Source: Solihabitans fulvus (GTDB lineage: Bacteria; Actinomycetota; Actinomycetes; Mycobacteriales; Pseudonocardiaceae). Taken from it: a stretch of 64,000 nt of DNA. How positions within the stretch are numbered: position 1 is the first letter of the stretch; each line of letters starts with the position of its first letter. The position numbers and the translations under genes are program-made. Shown piece after piece: positions 9,242 to 20,428 of this stretch. The notes beneath the pieces are model-generated. The model worked only from the letters and a program-made list of their open reading frames with translations. It searched no databases and was not told the DNA's origin. The DNA lies in NCBI RefSeq assembly GCF_008386585.1, contig NZ_VUOB01000022.1, positions 62,001 through 126,000 on the forward strand, in the 5' to 3' direction.

Positions 9242-9874
9242 GTGGACATCAACGGTTGGCTAGAGACGATCCCGCCGCTGGCGGTCTACCTGCTGGTGGC
9301 TGGCGTCATCGGCATCGAGAGCCTCGGCATCCCGCTGCCCGGCGAGATCGTGCTCATCGGCGCGGCCCTGTTGGCGGCCAAGCACACCGGGGTCAGCCCG
9401 CTGTTGGTCGGCGCGTGCGCGAGCGCGGGCGCCATCGTCGGCGACTCCATCGGCTACGCCATCGGGCACCGCTTCGGCGAGCCGCTGTTCGACAAGCTCG
9501 GCAGGAAGTTCCCCAAGCACTTCGGCCCCAACCACGTCGACACCGCCAAGCGGGCGTTCGACAGGTGGGGCATGTGGGCGGTGTTCGTCGGCCGCTTCAT
9601 CGCGCTGCTGCGGATCTTCGCCGGGCCGCTGGCCGGCGCGCTGAAGATGCCGTACTGGAAGTTCCTCATCGCCAACGCGCTCGGCGGCATCGCCTGGGCG
9701 GGCGGCACTACCGCGGTCGTCTACTACCTCGGCATGGTCGCGGAGAAGTGGCTCGGCAAGTTCTCCTGGATCGGCCTGGTCGCGGCCGTCGTCGTCGGCA
9801 TCACCTCGGCGCTGATCATGAAGCGCCGCGCCGGAAAGCACCAGCCGGCCGAGACCGCCGACGTCAGCGGCTGA
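9242..9874 (+). CDS. DedA-family membrane protein
   Basis: A 210-aa integral membrane protein of the DedA/SNARE-associated (PF09335) family, thought to be a lipid scramblase or flippase. Visible signatures are IESLGIPLPGE near residue 25, the loop GDSIGYAIGHRFGEPLF, and the re-entrant motif VGRFIALLRIFAGPLAG with its conserved Arg and Pro-Gly. About four to five hydrophobic segments are seen. It starts at GTG 9242 and is monocistronic, ending at a strong hairpin shared with leuA. Confidence 0.87.
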   Translation: MDINGWLETIPPLAVYLLVAGVIGIESLGIPLPGEIVLIGAALLAAKHTGVSPLLVGACASAGAIVGDSIGYAIGHRFGEPLFDKLGRKFPKHFGPNHVDTAKRAFDRWGMWAVFVGRFIALLRIFAGPLAGALKMPYWKFLIANALGGIAWAGGTTAVVYYLGMVAEKWLGKFSWIGLVAAVVVGITSALIMKRRAGKHQPAETADVSG

Positions 9875-9905
9875 GCACGCCGCCGCCATCAGCGGCTGAG
9901 CACCT

Positions 9906-9944
9906 GCGGAGGCCCGTGGTTCACCGCGAACCACGGGCCTCCGC
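9906..9944. terminator. Bidirectional terminator between dedA and leuA
   Basis: Perfect 16-bp stem (9906-9921 with 9929-9944) and a 7-nt loop, placed between the convergent dedA and leuA stops. A short direct duplication of tcagcggctgagcac lies between the dedA stop and the hairpin. Confidence 0.88.
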
Positions 9945-9956
9945 ACGTCTTCGTGC

Positions 9957-11828
<1,872 letters not shown>

Positions 11829-11870
11829 TCAGACCCCGTCACGGCGGCGAAGCAGGAGGACACGCGCCAC
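11829..11870 (-). CDS. leuA leader peptide (13 aa, Leu-Leu-Leu)
   Basis: GTG 11870 opens a 13-codon frame read MARVLLLRRRDGV ending in TGA, 78 nt upstream of the leuA ATG. Three consecutive Leu codons (CTC CTG CTT) followed by three Arg codons are the expected ribosome-stalling site of a leucine attenuator. Its stop lies in a GGTCT/AGACC hairpin. The motif TGACCAGA recurs just before the leuA ATG, which could allow alternative pairing. Leader peptides before leuA are known in actinobacteria; this case is inferred. The ribosome-binding site is weak. Confidence 0.6.
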   Translation of the reverse strand: MARVLLLRRRDGV

Positions 11871-11993
11871 GTCGCCCAGGGTAACCAGACGCCGGCCGAA
11901 CAGGCCACTCCGCAGTCTCAGATGGTGGACGGGTGTTCCCAGTTGGGCCACTCGGCGGGTTTGGTCCGCTCGGGGCGCGGGCACTGCCTGAGC

Positions 11994-12293
11994 ATGACAA
12001 CTCGCAGATGGCACGGCACAAGCGGCCTTGGCACCGCCGCGCGGATTGTCAGCGCGGTCGGTGCCATCTTCGCCGTCATCGAAGTGGTGTACATCCTGCT
12101 CATCGTGTTGGGCGCCGACCAGGCCAACGGCTTCTTCAAGTTCGTCCAGACGCTGGCGGAGCCGCTGGCGCTGTTCTTCCCCGGCCTGTTCAACCCGTCG
12201 AGCTACGACCTCGGCGTCATCCTCAACTACGGCCTGGCCGCGGTGTTCTGGCTGGTCGTGACGGGCGCCATCGCGCGCATTCTGGCGCGGTGA
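11994..12293 (+). CDS. Small membrane protein, unknown function (copy 1 of a tandem pair)
   Basis: A 99-aa protein with two hydrophobic segments (about residues 17-42 and 75-95) separated by a segment containing LALFFPGLFNPSSYDLGVILNYGLAAVFWL (read as two parts, LALFFPGLFNP and VILNYGLAAVFWL). It is divergent from leuA. The following gene shares the same layout and key motifs, so the two look like an old tandem duplication. Family and role are not recognised. Confidence 0.72.
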   Translation: MTTRRWHGTSGLGTAARIVSAVGAIFAVIEVVYILLIVLGADQANGFFKFVQTLAEPLALFFPGLFNPSSYDLGVILNYGLAAVFWLVVTGAIARILAR

Positions 12294-12381
12294 CCTGGCC
12301 GGCGACGAGCGGTGAGCCGGCAGGCTACGAACTTGTTACTGGCGCGTAGCCAAACCGGGCGACGCGTGCCAGACTCCGACC

Positions 12382-12711
12382 ATGGCTGAGCACGAGGCAC
12401 GCACAGCGGGCGGCGGCGCGGCGGTTCGCGGGCGGATCGTCGGCGTCGTCGCCGGGGTGTTGAGCTGGGTCGGCCTGGTCTTCGCGGTGATCCTGGTGGC
12501 CCACGTGGTGTTGACCATGGGCGGCGCGAACCCCGACAACGGCATCACCCGGTTCGTGTCGAGCTGGGCGGACACCCTGGCGCTCGGCTTCCGCGACCTG
12601 TTCACGCCATCGGACGCGAAGCTGCGGGTGCTCGTCGACTACGGCGTGGCCGCGCTGTTCTGGCTGGCCGTCAGGTCGATCGTGGTGCGGTTGGTCCGCC
12701 GGCTCGGGTGA
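12382..12711 (+). CDS. Small membrane protein, unknown function (copy 2 of a tandem pair)
   Basis: A 109-aa protein with a hydrophobic N-terminal segment (VVAGVLSWVGLVFAVILVAH) and a second near the C-terminus (VDYGVAALFWLAVRSIVV). The pattern LxLGFRDLFTP then YGVAALFWL parallels LALFFPGLFNP then YGLAAVFWL in the upstream neighbour. The ATG lies 88 bp after that gene. Its last 41 bp overlap the convergent gene at 12671. Function unknown. Confidence 0.75.
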   Translation: MAEHEARTAGGGAAVRGRIVGVVAGVLSWVGLVFAVILVAHVVLTMGGANPDNGITRFVSSWADTLALGFRDLFTPSDAKLRVLVDYGVAALFWLAVRSIVVRLVRRLG

Positions 12712-13027
12712 GCACGACCCGCGCGACCGCCCGCGAGGTGAGCGCGCCAGCGGCGACCACCGTGGGGATGGCGACCAGCAGCGCGTAGCCGAGCGTCGCC
12801 GCCCTGGCCCGGCCGCAGGCCTCCGGATAGGACTCGGCCACAGTGTCGAACCAGCTCAGCACCGGGGAACACGTCACGGCCAGCTGGTCGCCGGGACGCC
12901 CGATACTGCTGCCGGGGCTGAGGCTGAGCAGTAACACGATGCCGGCAAGGCCGACCGCCGTGACCACCACCCCGATCAGCCCGACGAGATCGTCGGTGAC
13001 GCGACTTTGCCGGGTTTTCTCGGCCAT
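12671..13027 (-). CDS. Hypothetical membrane protein
   Basis: A 118-aa protein with two hydrophobic helices (about residues 14-37 and 77-98) and an extracytoplasmic-looking loop with two cysteines (VTCSPV and PEACGRA) that could form a disulfide. It starts with ATG and is downstream of kynureninase on the same strand, 55 bp away. The 3' end overlaps the convergent gene by 41 bp, which lowers confidence a little. No family recognised. Confidence 0.65.
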   Translation of the reverse strand: MAEKTRQSRVTDDLVGLIGVVVTAVGLAGIVLLLSLSPGSSIGRPGDQLAVTCSPVLSWFDTVAESYPEACGRARAATLGYALLVAIPTVVAAGALTSRAVARVVLTRAGGPTAPRST

Positions 13028-13081
13028 GCAGGCCAGTGTGGCCCTGATGCGGATCGGGCGATACGGATTTTCGGGTGGTGG

Positions 13082-14308
13082 TCAGGTCACCGCGCCGCGC
13101 GCCGCGAACCTGGGGTCCCGGTGCTCGCCGGCCGCGAGGGCGTCGCGGACGTGTCTCGCCGCGTCCCACACGTCCACGAACCGCAGATATGCCGGCGCGA
13201 AGCCGAACCTGGCGATGTCGGGCTCCCGGAAGTCGCCGATCACGCCCCGCTCGATCAGCGCCTGCACCAGCGGGTAGGCGTCCGCGTGCCGGTAGGAGAC
13301 CTGACTGCCCCGCGATCGTGGGTCGCGCGGCGAGGCGAGGACGAGGTCGGGACACCACTGGTCGAGCAGCTCGATGAACAGCGAGGTCAACCGCTGCCCC
13401 TTGGCGCGCAGCGACTTCGCGCTGACGCCGTCCATAGTGGACAGTGCCTCGTCGAGGCCGATCAGCGAGAGCATCGGCGGGGTGCCGACCGCGAGCTGGC
13501 CGATCCCTGGCGCGGGCGCGTAGTCCAGCCCCATCGCGAACGGCTCGGCGTGGCCGTGCCAGCCGGGCAGCGGCGTGGCCAGCCCGTCCTGGTGGCGCCT
13601 TGCCACGAAGCAGAACGCGGGCGCGCCGGGGCCGCCGTTGAGGTACTTGTAGCCGCAGCCGACGGCGAGGTCCGCGCCCCAGCCGTGCAGGTCGACGTCC
13701 AGCGCGCCGGCCGAGTGGCACAGGTCCCACATGGCGAGCGCGCCGACGCGGTGCGCCTGCGCGGTGACCTCCCGTGCCGGCCACAGCGCGCCGGTGCGGA
13801 AGTCCACGTGGGTCAGGCTCAGCACCGCGACCGTCTCGTCCAGCGCGTCTGGCAGGTCGTCGGGGCCGTCCACCAGGCGCAGCTCGCCGCCGAGCAGCTC
13901 GGCCACGCTGCCGGCGATGTAGACGTCGGTGGGGAACGAGCCGCGTTCGAGCACCAGGGTGCGGCGGCCGGGCCGCAGCCGGCAGGCCGCGACCAGCAGC
14001 TTGAACAGGTTGACGCTGGTCGAGTCGGCCACCGCGACCTCGTCGGCGTCCGCGCCGATCAGCGGCGCGAGCCTGCCGGCCACCCGCGCGGGCGTGGTGA
14101 ACCAGTCGGCCTCGTTCCAGGAGCGGATGAGCCGCTCGCCCCACTCGTGCTCGATGACCCTGGCCAGCCGGGCAGGCGTGCTGGCCGGCAGCGCGCCGAG
14201 GCTGTTGCCGTCGAGGTAGATCACGTCGGCCGGGAGGGCGAACCGCTCGCGCAGCCCGGCCAGCTCGTCGACGGCGTCCAGCTCGGCGGCCCGCTCCCTG
14301 CTCGTCAT
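13082..14308 (-). CDS. kynU: Kynureninase
   Basis: A 408-aa PLP enzyme cleaving kynurenine to anthranilate and alanine. Signatures are VIYLDGNSLGALP near the N-terminus, ADSTSVNLFKLL, the aspartate in MWDLCHSAGALDVDLH and the PLP lysine in CGYKYLNGGPGAP. ATG 14308 has GAGG 8 nt upstream; an alternative TTG 11 codons earlier is less likely. No tryptophan dioxygenase or formamidase gene is adjacent, so the pathway partners must be elsewhere. In actinomycetes kynureninase can serve catabolism or supply anthranilate to natural products. Confidence 0.93.
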   Translation of the reverse strand: MTSRERAAELDAVDELAGLRERFALPADVIYLDGNSLGALPASTPARLARVIEHEWGERLIRSWNEADWFTTPARVAGRLAPLIGADADEVAVADSTSVNLFKLLVAACRLRPGRRTLVLERGSFPTDVYIAGSVAELLGGELRLVDGPDDLPDALDETVAVLSLTHVDFRTGALWPAREVTAQAHRVGALAMWDLCHSAGALDVDLHGWGADLAVGCGYKYLNGGPGAPAFCFVARRHQDGLATPLPGWHGHAEPFAMGLDYAPAPGIGQLAVGTPPMLSLIGLDEALSTMDGVSAKSLRAKGQRLTSLFIELLDQWCPDLVLASPRDPRSRGSQVSYRHADAYPLVQALIERGVIGDFREPDIARFGFAPAYLRFVDVWDAARHVRDALAAGEHRDPRFAARGAVT

Positions 14309-14365
14309 ACCGGCATCCTCGCACTGTGGTTGCTCAGACAACCAAAGCGAACTCGGGTCGCCGGG

Positions 14366-14770
14366 TTATCCGCTCACCTTGATCACGGCTATGTCGTGTC
14401 CGGCGTATCGCGCGGGATCGGGGGTGACGACGGGACGTCCGACGATCCATTCGGCCGACGGTCGGGCGGCGTGGATCGCATGGGCGGTGCCGAAGTCGAT
14501 GCCGCTCTCGCGGACAAGCGTGCCGACGGCCAGGGCGCCGTCGAGTCCAAGACTCTCGGTGTGGATCTGGTCGATCGGTCCGGCGACGTGCTGCCCGCCG
14601 CGTGCGCGGCCGGCCTCGGCGGCGGCGATGCACAGTGCTGGCGCGTAGATCAGTCGTGGGCTCACGGTGGCCGGCTGGGACATGATCAGCCGCGACAGCC
14701 ACACGTTGCCCGCGCCGAGGGCGGCGAGGGCAGGGGCATCCAGAATGACCGCGGGGATGTCGTGATTCAC
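14366..14770 (-). CDS. PIN-domain-like protein, probable toxin of a toxin-antitoxin pair
   Basis: A 134-aa protein. The first strand VILDAPALAALGAG matches the PIN-domain start with its catalytic Asp, a Glu sits in AAAEAGRA, and the C-terminal segment GRPVVTPDPARYAG matches the TxD motif. The middle acidic residues are less clear, so RNase activity is uncertain. GTG 14770 overlaps the stop of the upstream antitoxin-like gene as GTGA, the usual coupled arrangement of a VapBC operon. Confidence 0.7.
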   Translation of the reverse strand: MNHDIPAVILDAPALAALGAGNVWLSRLIMSQPATVSPRLIYAPALCIAAAEAGRARGGQHVAGPIDQIHTESLGLDGALAVGTLVRESGIDFGTAHAIHAARPSAEWIVGRPVVTPDPARYAGHDIAVIKVSG

Positions 14771-15045
14771 GCAGTCGCCTGCCTCGGGCCGTACTGGAGG
14801 TCGTGGATCTGCGCCCACAGCCTGTCGCCTTCGGCCTCGTCGGTGGCGTCGCCCCGGAAGTCGGGGTTGAGGTTCTCCTGGATGTAGGCCAGCGCCTTGG
14901 CGCGACGCTCGCTCACTTCGGTGCGGGTGAGCTGGAGGAACGCCCACTCGCGCACGATGGCCTTGACGTTGGTGCCCTGTTCCTCGGCCAGCAGGGCCAA
15001 GCGGTCACGTGTCTCGGTGTCGATGCGGATCGTGGTGTCAGCCAT
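14767..15045 (-). CDS. RHH-type antitoxin-like protein
   Basis: A 92-aa protein. The start MADTTIRIDTETRDRLALLA has the beta-strand/helix pattern of ribbon-helix-helix antitoxins that bind DNA as dimers and neutralise a partner toxin through the C-terminal part (GDATDEAEGDRLWAQIHDLQ). ATG 15045 is chosen because the RHH strand begins immediately after it; a frame extension of five codons exists. It is coupled to the PIN-like gene, and a direct repeat overlaps its promoter region. Confidence 0.72.
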   Translation of the reverse strand: MADTTIRIDTETRDRLALLAEEQGTNVKAIVREWAFLQLTRTEVSERRAKALAYIQENLNPDFRGDATDEAEGDRLWAQIHDLQYGPRQATA

Positions 15046-15049
15046 GGCG

Positions 15050-15069
15050 GCAGCATACAAGCTGCATAC
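15050..15069. promoter_or_regulatory. Direct repeat upstream of the toxin-antitoxin pair
   Basis: gcagcatac (15050-15058) and gctgcatac (15061-15069) repeat with an 11-bp period immediately 5' of the antitoxin ATG. One-helical-turn spacing fits an autoregulatory RHH operator. This is inferred from position only. Confidence 0.45.
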
Positions 15070-15158
15070 CGGCGGCGGCGAGGTGAATCACGTCGATTGC
15101 CGCGCTGCTGCGGCACTTCGAGCGGTCGTGGCAGGCGCCAGCCCAGGAGCGCTGAGGG

Positions 15159-15818
15159 TCACTCGAACGCCGGCGTGCCCCACTCGCCGGTGAAGACCAG
15201 CTCGCCCAACGGTCGCCGCAGCCTGCCGGCCACCTCGCGCCCGCGCAGGTCCTCCGGCAGGTCCTCGACGTCGCCGACCGTCCCGATCGCGACCACCACC
15301 ACCGGCCGCACATCGGGCGGCAGGTCGAACGCCGCGTGCACCGCCTCCCGGTCGAAGCCGCCCATCTGGTGCGTGACCAGCCCGAGCGACACCGCCTGGA
15401 GCACCAGGTTCTGCACGGCCAGCCCGAGCCCGTACTCCGCGTTGGGGATCGGCCCCCGCTTGTCCACCGTGCGCACCATGCCGAGCAGCAGCGCGCCCGC
15501 GCTGCCGGCCCAGCTCTGGTTGCCCGGCCGCAGCGTGGAGAAGATCCGCTGGAACGTGTCGTCGCCGCGCCTGCCGACCAGGTACCGCCCCGGCTGCGTG
15601 TTGCCGTGCGACGCCGCCCAGCGCGCCGCCTCGAACAGCGCGCGCAGGTGTTCGAGCGGCACCTCGGCGCCGGGGTCGAGCGCCCTCGGGCTCCAGCGGT
15701 CGGCGATCAGCGGGTGCACCGGCACGCTGGTCTCCGCCCGTTTCCCCGCCAGCCAGTCAGGTTCCTCTGGCACTGCTTCCTCTGGCCCTGCTTTGTCTGG
15801 CCCTGCTTCGTCGGGCAC
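15159..15818 (-). CDS. Nitroreductase-family protein
   Basis: A 219-aa FMN-dependent nitroreductase fold. Signatures: a RWSPRAL start of the domain, ARWAASHGNTQPGRY for FMN binding, LGLAVQNLVLQAVSLGLVTH and MGGFDREAV. The first 20 residues are a low-complexity tail made by 15-bp direct repeats (GPDKAG/GPEEAV). GTG 15818 has GGGAGC upstream and follows the preceding stop by 12 bp, so it is co-transcribed with the membrane protein at 15831. Substrate unknown. Confidence 0.88.
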   Translation of the reverse strand: MPDEAGPDKAGPEEAVPEEPDWLAGKRAETSVPVHPLIADRWSPRALDPGAEVPLEHLRALFEAARWAASHGNTQPGRYLVGRRGDDTFQRIFSTLRPGNQSWAGSAGALLLGMVRTVDKRGPIPNAEYGLGLAVQNLVLQAVSLGLVTHQMGGFDREAVHAAFDLPPDVRPVVVVAIGTVGDVEDLPEDLRGREVAGRLRRPLGELVFTGEWGTPAFE

Positions 15819-15830
15819 TGCGCTCCCAGC

Positions 15831-17084
15831 TCAGATCGCGTACGGCCATGCGGTGATGGAGTATGCGCCGAACCACGCGCTGAGCACCGAGAGGGCCAGC
15901 AGCGCGACCACGACCGTCGAGGTCCGCCGTTTGGCCAGGCCCAACGCGGCCGGCACGAGCAGCGTGAACGCGGGCAACAGCAGCCGCGCCTTGGAGTTCA
16001 TCAGCCCGTTGGAGCCGAGGTCCATGGCCAGCACCCCGATCGCGTACACCAGCAGCGGCCACTCCACCCGCCGCCGGAAACCGATCACCAGCAGCACCAG
16101 CGCGCCGAGGATCAGCCACACCGTGCCGAGTTCCAGCACCGAGCGCACCGAGCCGAGGATCTCCAGACCGAACTTCCAGGTGGCCGCGCCGCCGTCGAAC
16201 CGCGAGTCCCAGCCGCGCTGCTGGACCGCGAACCAGCCGTCCAGCGAGCCGGTGCGCTGCGCGACCCAACCCAGGTAGCCAAGCAGCCCGAGCGGGGCGA
16301 GCAGGCCGCCGACCCACGGCCGCCAGCCGTCCCGTCCGCGCACCACCGCGACCAGCGCGGCCAGCCCGACGGCCAGCACCAGCGCCGCCGCCGTCGGCCG
16401 CACCAGGCCGGCCGCCGCGCAGCACATCCCGGCGAGCACCCATCGCCGCTCCACGACGCCGACCAGCGCCCAGGCGGCGAACGCGCAGAAGGTCGCCTCG
16501 GAGTAGGTCATGGACAGCACGATCGCCATCGGCGACGCGGCGAACAGCGCGACGAGCACCAGCCCGACCCTGGGCGACCCGCCGTTGATCCTGCTGCCGA
16601 GCCGGTGCAGCCCGTAGGCGCAGAACACCCCGCTGACCAGGCTCACCGCGAACGCCGCGCCGACCAGTTGCACGCCGGGCAGTGCGGCCACCCAGCGGAC
16701 CAGGGTCGGGTAGCCGGGGAAGAACGCCAGCGGCGTCTCGGCGGTGCGCCGCCCGAACGCGTCGGCCAGGCTCTGCGGCACGTTGGCGTAGCCGCCCTGC
16801 GCGATGCCGAGGAACCACTGCCCATCCCACGAGGTCAGCGCCGGGGTGACGGCCTTGCCGTTCTGCGCGGCCATCCAGTTGAGCACCAGCAGGCCGAACT
16901 CGCGGGCGGCCAGGTACAGCACGGCAGGCGCGAGCGCCAGCGTCGCCCGGTGCCGCGTCCACTGGGTCCACTGCTGGGTCCAGCGCGCCGTCCCTAGCCG
17001 TTGCGGGGCCTGTGCGCCGCGCGGGGCGGCCTCGTCCCGATCGCCAGCCGCCCCGAGATCCCGCGCCACTTCGGTTGCCGACAC
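15831..17084 (-). CDS. GT-C-type membrane glycosyltransferase (PIG-V/mannosyltransferase-like)
   Basis: A 417-aa polytopic membrane protein with about nine hydrophobic helices. The first extracytoplasmic loop has SWDGQWFLGIAQGGY, whose Asp and Trp resemble the catalytic loop of PIG-V-like polyprenyl-phosphate-mannose transferases, followed by PLAFFPGYPTLVRW. This suggests sugar transfer on the outer face of the membrane. GTG 17084 is chosen because GGAGGACAGAGG lies upstream; longer N-termini are Arg-rich and unlikely. It is followed 12 bp later by the nitroreductase. Confidence 0.8.
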   Translation of the reverse strand: MSATEVARDLGAAGDRDEAAPRGAQAPQRLGTARWTQQWTQWTRHRATLALAPAVLYLAAREFGLLVLNWMAAQNGKAVTPALTSWDGQWFLGIAQGGYANVPQSLADAFGRRTAETPLAFFPGYPTLVRWVAALPGVQLVGAAFAVSLVSGVFCAYGLHRLGSRINGGSPRVGLVLVALFAASPMAIVLSMTYSEATFCAFAAWALVGVVERRWVLAGMCCAAAGLVRPTAAALVLAVGLAALVAVVRGRDGWRPWVGGLLAPLGLLGYLGWVAQRTGSLDGWFAVQQRGWDSRFDGGAATWKFGLEILGSVRSVLELGTVWLILGALVLLVIGFRRRVEWPLLVYAIGVLAMDLGSNGLMNSKARLLLPAFTLLVPAALGLAKRRTSTVVVALLALSVLSAWFGAYSITAWPYAI

Positions 17085-17238
17085 CCTCTGTCCTCCACAA
17101 CCGCCGGCCGTTGATTGCTCACGAGAGTAGTGCCCGTCACGGCGGGACGTGACCAATACTCACCCCGGGTAGGCTGCCCTGGACGTGGGACAACGCGGTC
17201 CTAGGACATGCGGTACCTGTCGTGAGGAGGTCTGATCA

Positions 17239-18500
<1,262 letters not shown>

Positions 18501-18504
<4 letters not shown>

Positions 18505-19577
18505 GCGCCCCCGGCAACGGCCCCGTGCTCGCGCTGGTCGGCGCGACCGGCGCGGTCGGCGGCGTGATGATCGACATCATCAACGGCCGGGAGTCCGTGC
18601 CGTGGGGCGAGATCAGGCTGATCGCCTCGCCGAGGTCCGCGGGCAAGAAGCTCACCGTGCGCGGCGCGGAGCTGACCGTGCTGGCGCTCGCGCCCGAGGT
18701 CTTCGACGGCGTGGACGTCGCCATGTTCGACGTGCCGGACGCCGTCTCCGCCGAGTGGGCGCCGATCGCGGCGGCCAGGGGCGCGATCGCGGTGGACAAC
18801 TCCGGCGCGTTCCGGATGGACCCCGAGGTCCCGCTGGTGGTGCCCGAGGTGAACGCCGACGCGATCGCCGTGCGGCCAAAGGGGATCATCGCCAACCCGA
18901 ACTGCACCACGCTGTCGATGATGGCCGCGCTCGGCGCGCTGCACCGCGAGTTCGGGCTGCGCGAGCTGGTCGTCGCGTCCTACCAGGCCGCCTCCGGCGC
19001 GGGCCAGGAGGGCATCGACCGGCTGCACGCGGAGATCGAAGCGGTGGCTGGCAAGCAGCTCGGTGCGCGCGCTGGCGACGTCAGGGAGGCGCTGGAGGCG
19101 GCAGGCCTGTCCGTCGAGGACACCCCGTTCACCGCGCCGCTGGCCATGAACGTGGTGCCGTGGGCCGGTTCGCTGCGCGACGGCGGCTGGTCGAGCGAGG
19201 AGCTGAAGGTCCGCAACGAGTCGAGGAAGATCCTCGGCATCCCGGACCTGAAGGTGTCGGCGACCTGCGTGCGGGTGCCGGTGGTCACCACGCACTCGCT
19301 GGCCGTGCACGCCGTGTTCGGCAGCGAGGTGACCGTCGAGCGGGCGCACGAGATCTTCGCGGCGCAGCCGTCGATCGTGCTGGTCGACGACCCTGCGAAG
19401 GGCAGCTTCCCGACCCCGAGCGACGTCGTCGGCGGCGACCCGACCTACGTCGGCAGGGTCCGCCAGGCGCTGGACTTCCCCACCGCGCTGGACTTCTTCG
19501 TGTGCGGGGACAACCTGCGCAAGGGCGCGGCGCTGAACACCTACGAGATCGCGGAGGAACTGGCCGTGCGCGGCTGA
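18501..19577 (+). CDS. asd: Aspartate-semialdehyde dehydrogenase
   Basis: A 358-aa NADPH enzyme reducing aspartyl phosphate made by the overlapping ask gene. The Rossmann motif is [11 protein letters not shown], the catalytic Cys near residue 135 sits in [10 protein letters not shown], and the phosphate/substrate region includes [11 protein letters not shown] and the histidine of VPVVTTHS. Length is typical. The ATGA overlap with ask indicates coupled translation. A hairpin terminator follows. Confidence 0.97.
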
Positions 19578-19616
19578 TCGTCTCCCGGTTCTAGTCTCCC
19601 GGTTCGTGCTCGCGGC

Positions 19617-19656
19617 CCGACGGGCGCCCCCGACATGTTCGGGCGGCGCCCGTCGG
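19617..19656. terminator. Terminator between asd and the DUF2993 gene
   Basis: A 12-bp perfect stem (19617-19628 with 19645-19656) with an inner CCCGA/TCGGG stem in the loop. It sits 39 bp after the asd stop and before the convergent gene at 19670. Confidence 0.8.
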
Positions 19657-19669
19657 CCGTTGCGGCGCG

Positions 19670-20263
19670 TCAGGAGCTGGGTGGCCTGGACTCCAGCCGG
19701 TCGATGTTGAGGCCGACCCGCAGGTTCTCGTCGGTGACGTAGGACTGCCGGCCGACGGTGCTGCCGTCGGGCAGGAACGGCAGCGTCACGCGCACCGGGT
19801 CCAGCTGGGTCGGCCCGGTCGCGCTGACGGTGAGCGTGGTGCCCGACAGGCTCGCACTGGCCTGATATTCCTTGCCGCCACTGGTGAAGCGGTTGGTGTA
19901 GGCGCCCCTGCTGTCGCGCACCGGATGCTGGTCCTTGGCGAGCCTTGGCATGGTGACGATCACCGTCGTGGCGCCCGCCCGCCGCTCGCCGAGGTCGACG
20001 TCCCGCATGATCACGTACAGCTGGGTGCCGTCCGCCGTGGTCGCCTGCACGTCGACCTTCTTGAGGTGCTTGCCGATCGCCTGGGTGATGTGCGGGAAAC
20101 CGGTCACCCGCACCGTGTTGATCCTGGTGCCTGGCAGGAGTTCCGCCGCCTGCGACTGGGACCGGTCGTGCAGGTTCCGCGAGCAGACCACCTCGGTGGT
20201 GACGGCCCCGACCGCCAGCGCGGCGACGAGTCCGACCCCGATCAGCGTGCCCTGCATCCCCAT
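19670..20263 (-). CDS. DUF2993 (LmeA-like) secreted or membrane-anchored protein
   Basis: A 197-aa protein with one N-terminal hydrophobic helix (GTLIGVGLVAALAVGAVTTE) and then the DUF2993 pattern: INTVRVTGFPHITQAIGKHL, VDVQATTADG and a C-terminal VTLPFLPDGSTVG. The founding member is mycobacterial LmeA, a cell-envelope lipid-acting protein, but activity here is not shown. ATG 20263 has AAGGGG upstream. It is divergent from the kinase at 20429 and convergent with asd. Confidence 0.8.
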   Translation of the reverse strand: MGMQGTLIGVGLVAALAVGAVTTEVVCSRNLHDRSQSQAAELLPGTRINTVRVTGFPHITQAIGKHLKKVDVQATTADGTQLYVIMRDVDLGERRAGATTVIVTMPRLAKDQHPVRDSRGAYTNRFTSGGKEYQASASLSGTTLTVSATGPTQLDPVRVTLPFLPDGSTVGRQSYVTDENLRVGLNIDRLESRPPSS

Positions 20264-20428
20264 GTCCGGCCCCTTCGACGGCCTCACTGCGGCGATCATC
20301 GCCCAGCATGCCCGCCCGGTCACGGGTTTCGCCTCGGCCGTTGGTCTCGACCGGATAAGCCTTTGGTCTGAGCAGATCGTCTCGGGTCTCAGTCCGAGGA
20401 CCCATGCCGATCGACTAGCGTCGATCAC

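Noticed and set aside
15759..15818. Independent repeat element at the start of the nitroreductase gene
   Set aside because: It is a short 15-bp duplication inside the coding frame that gives a low-complexity tail; too small for a separate feature.
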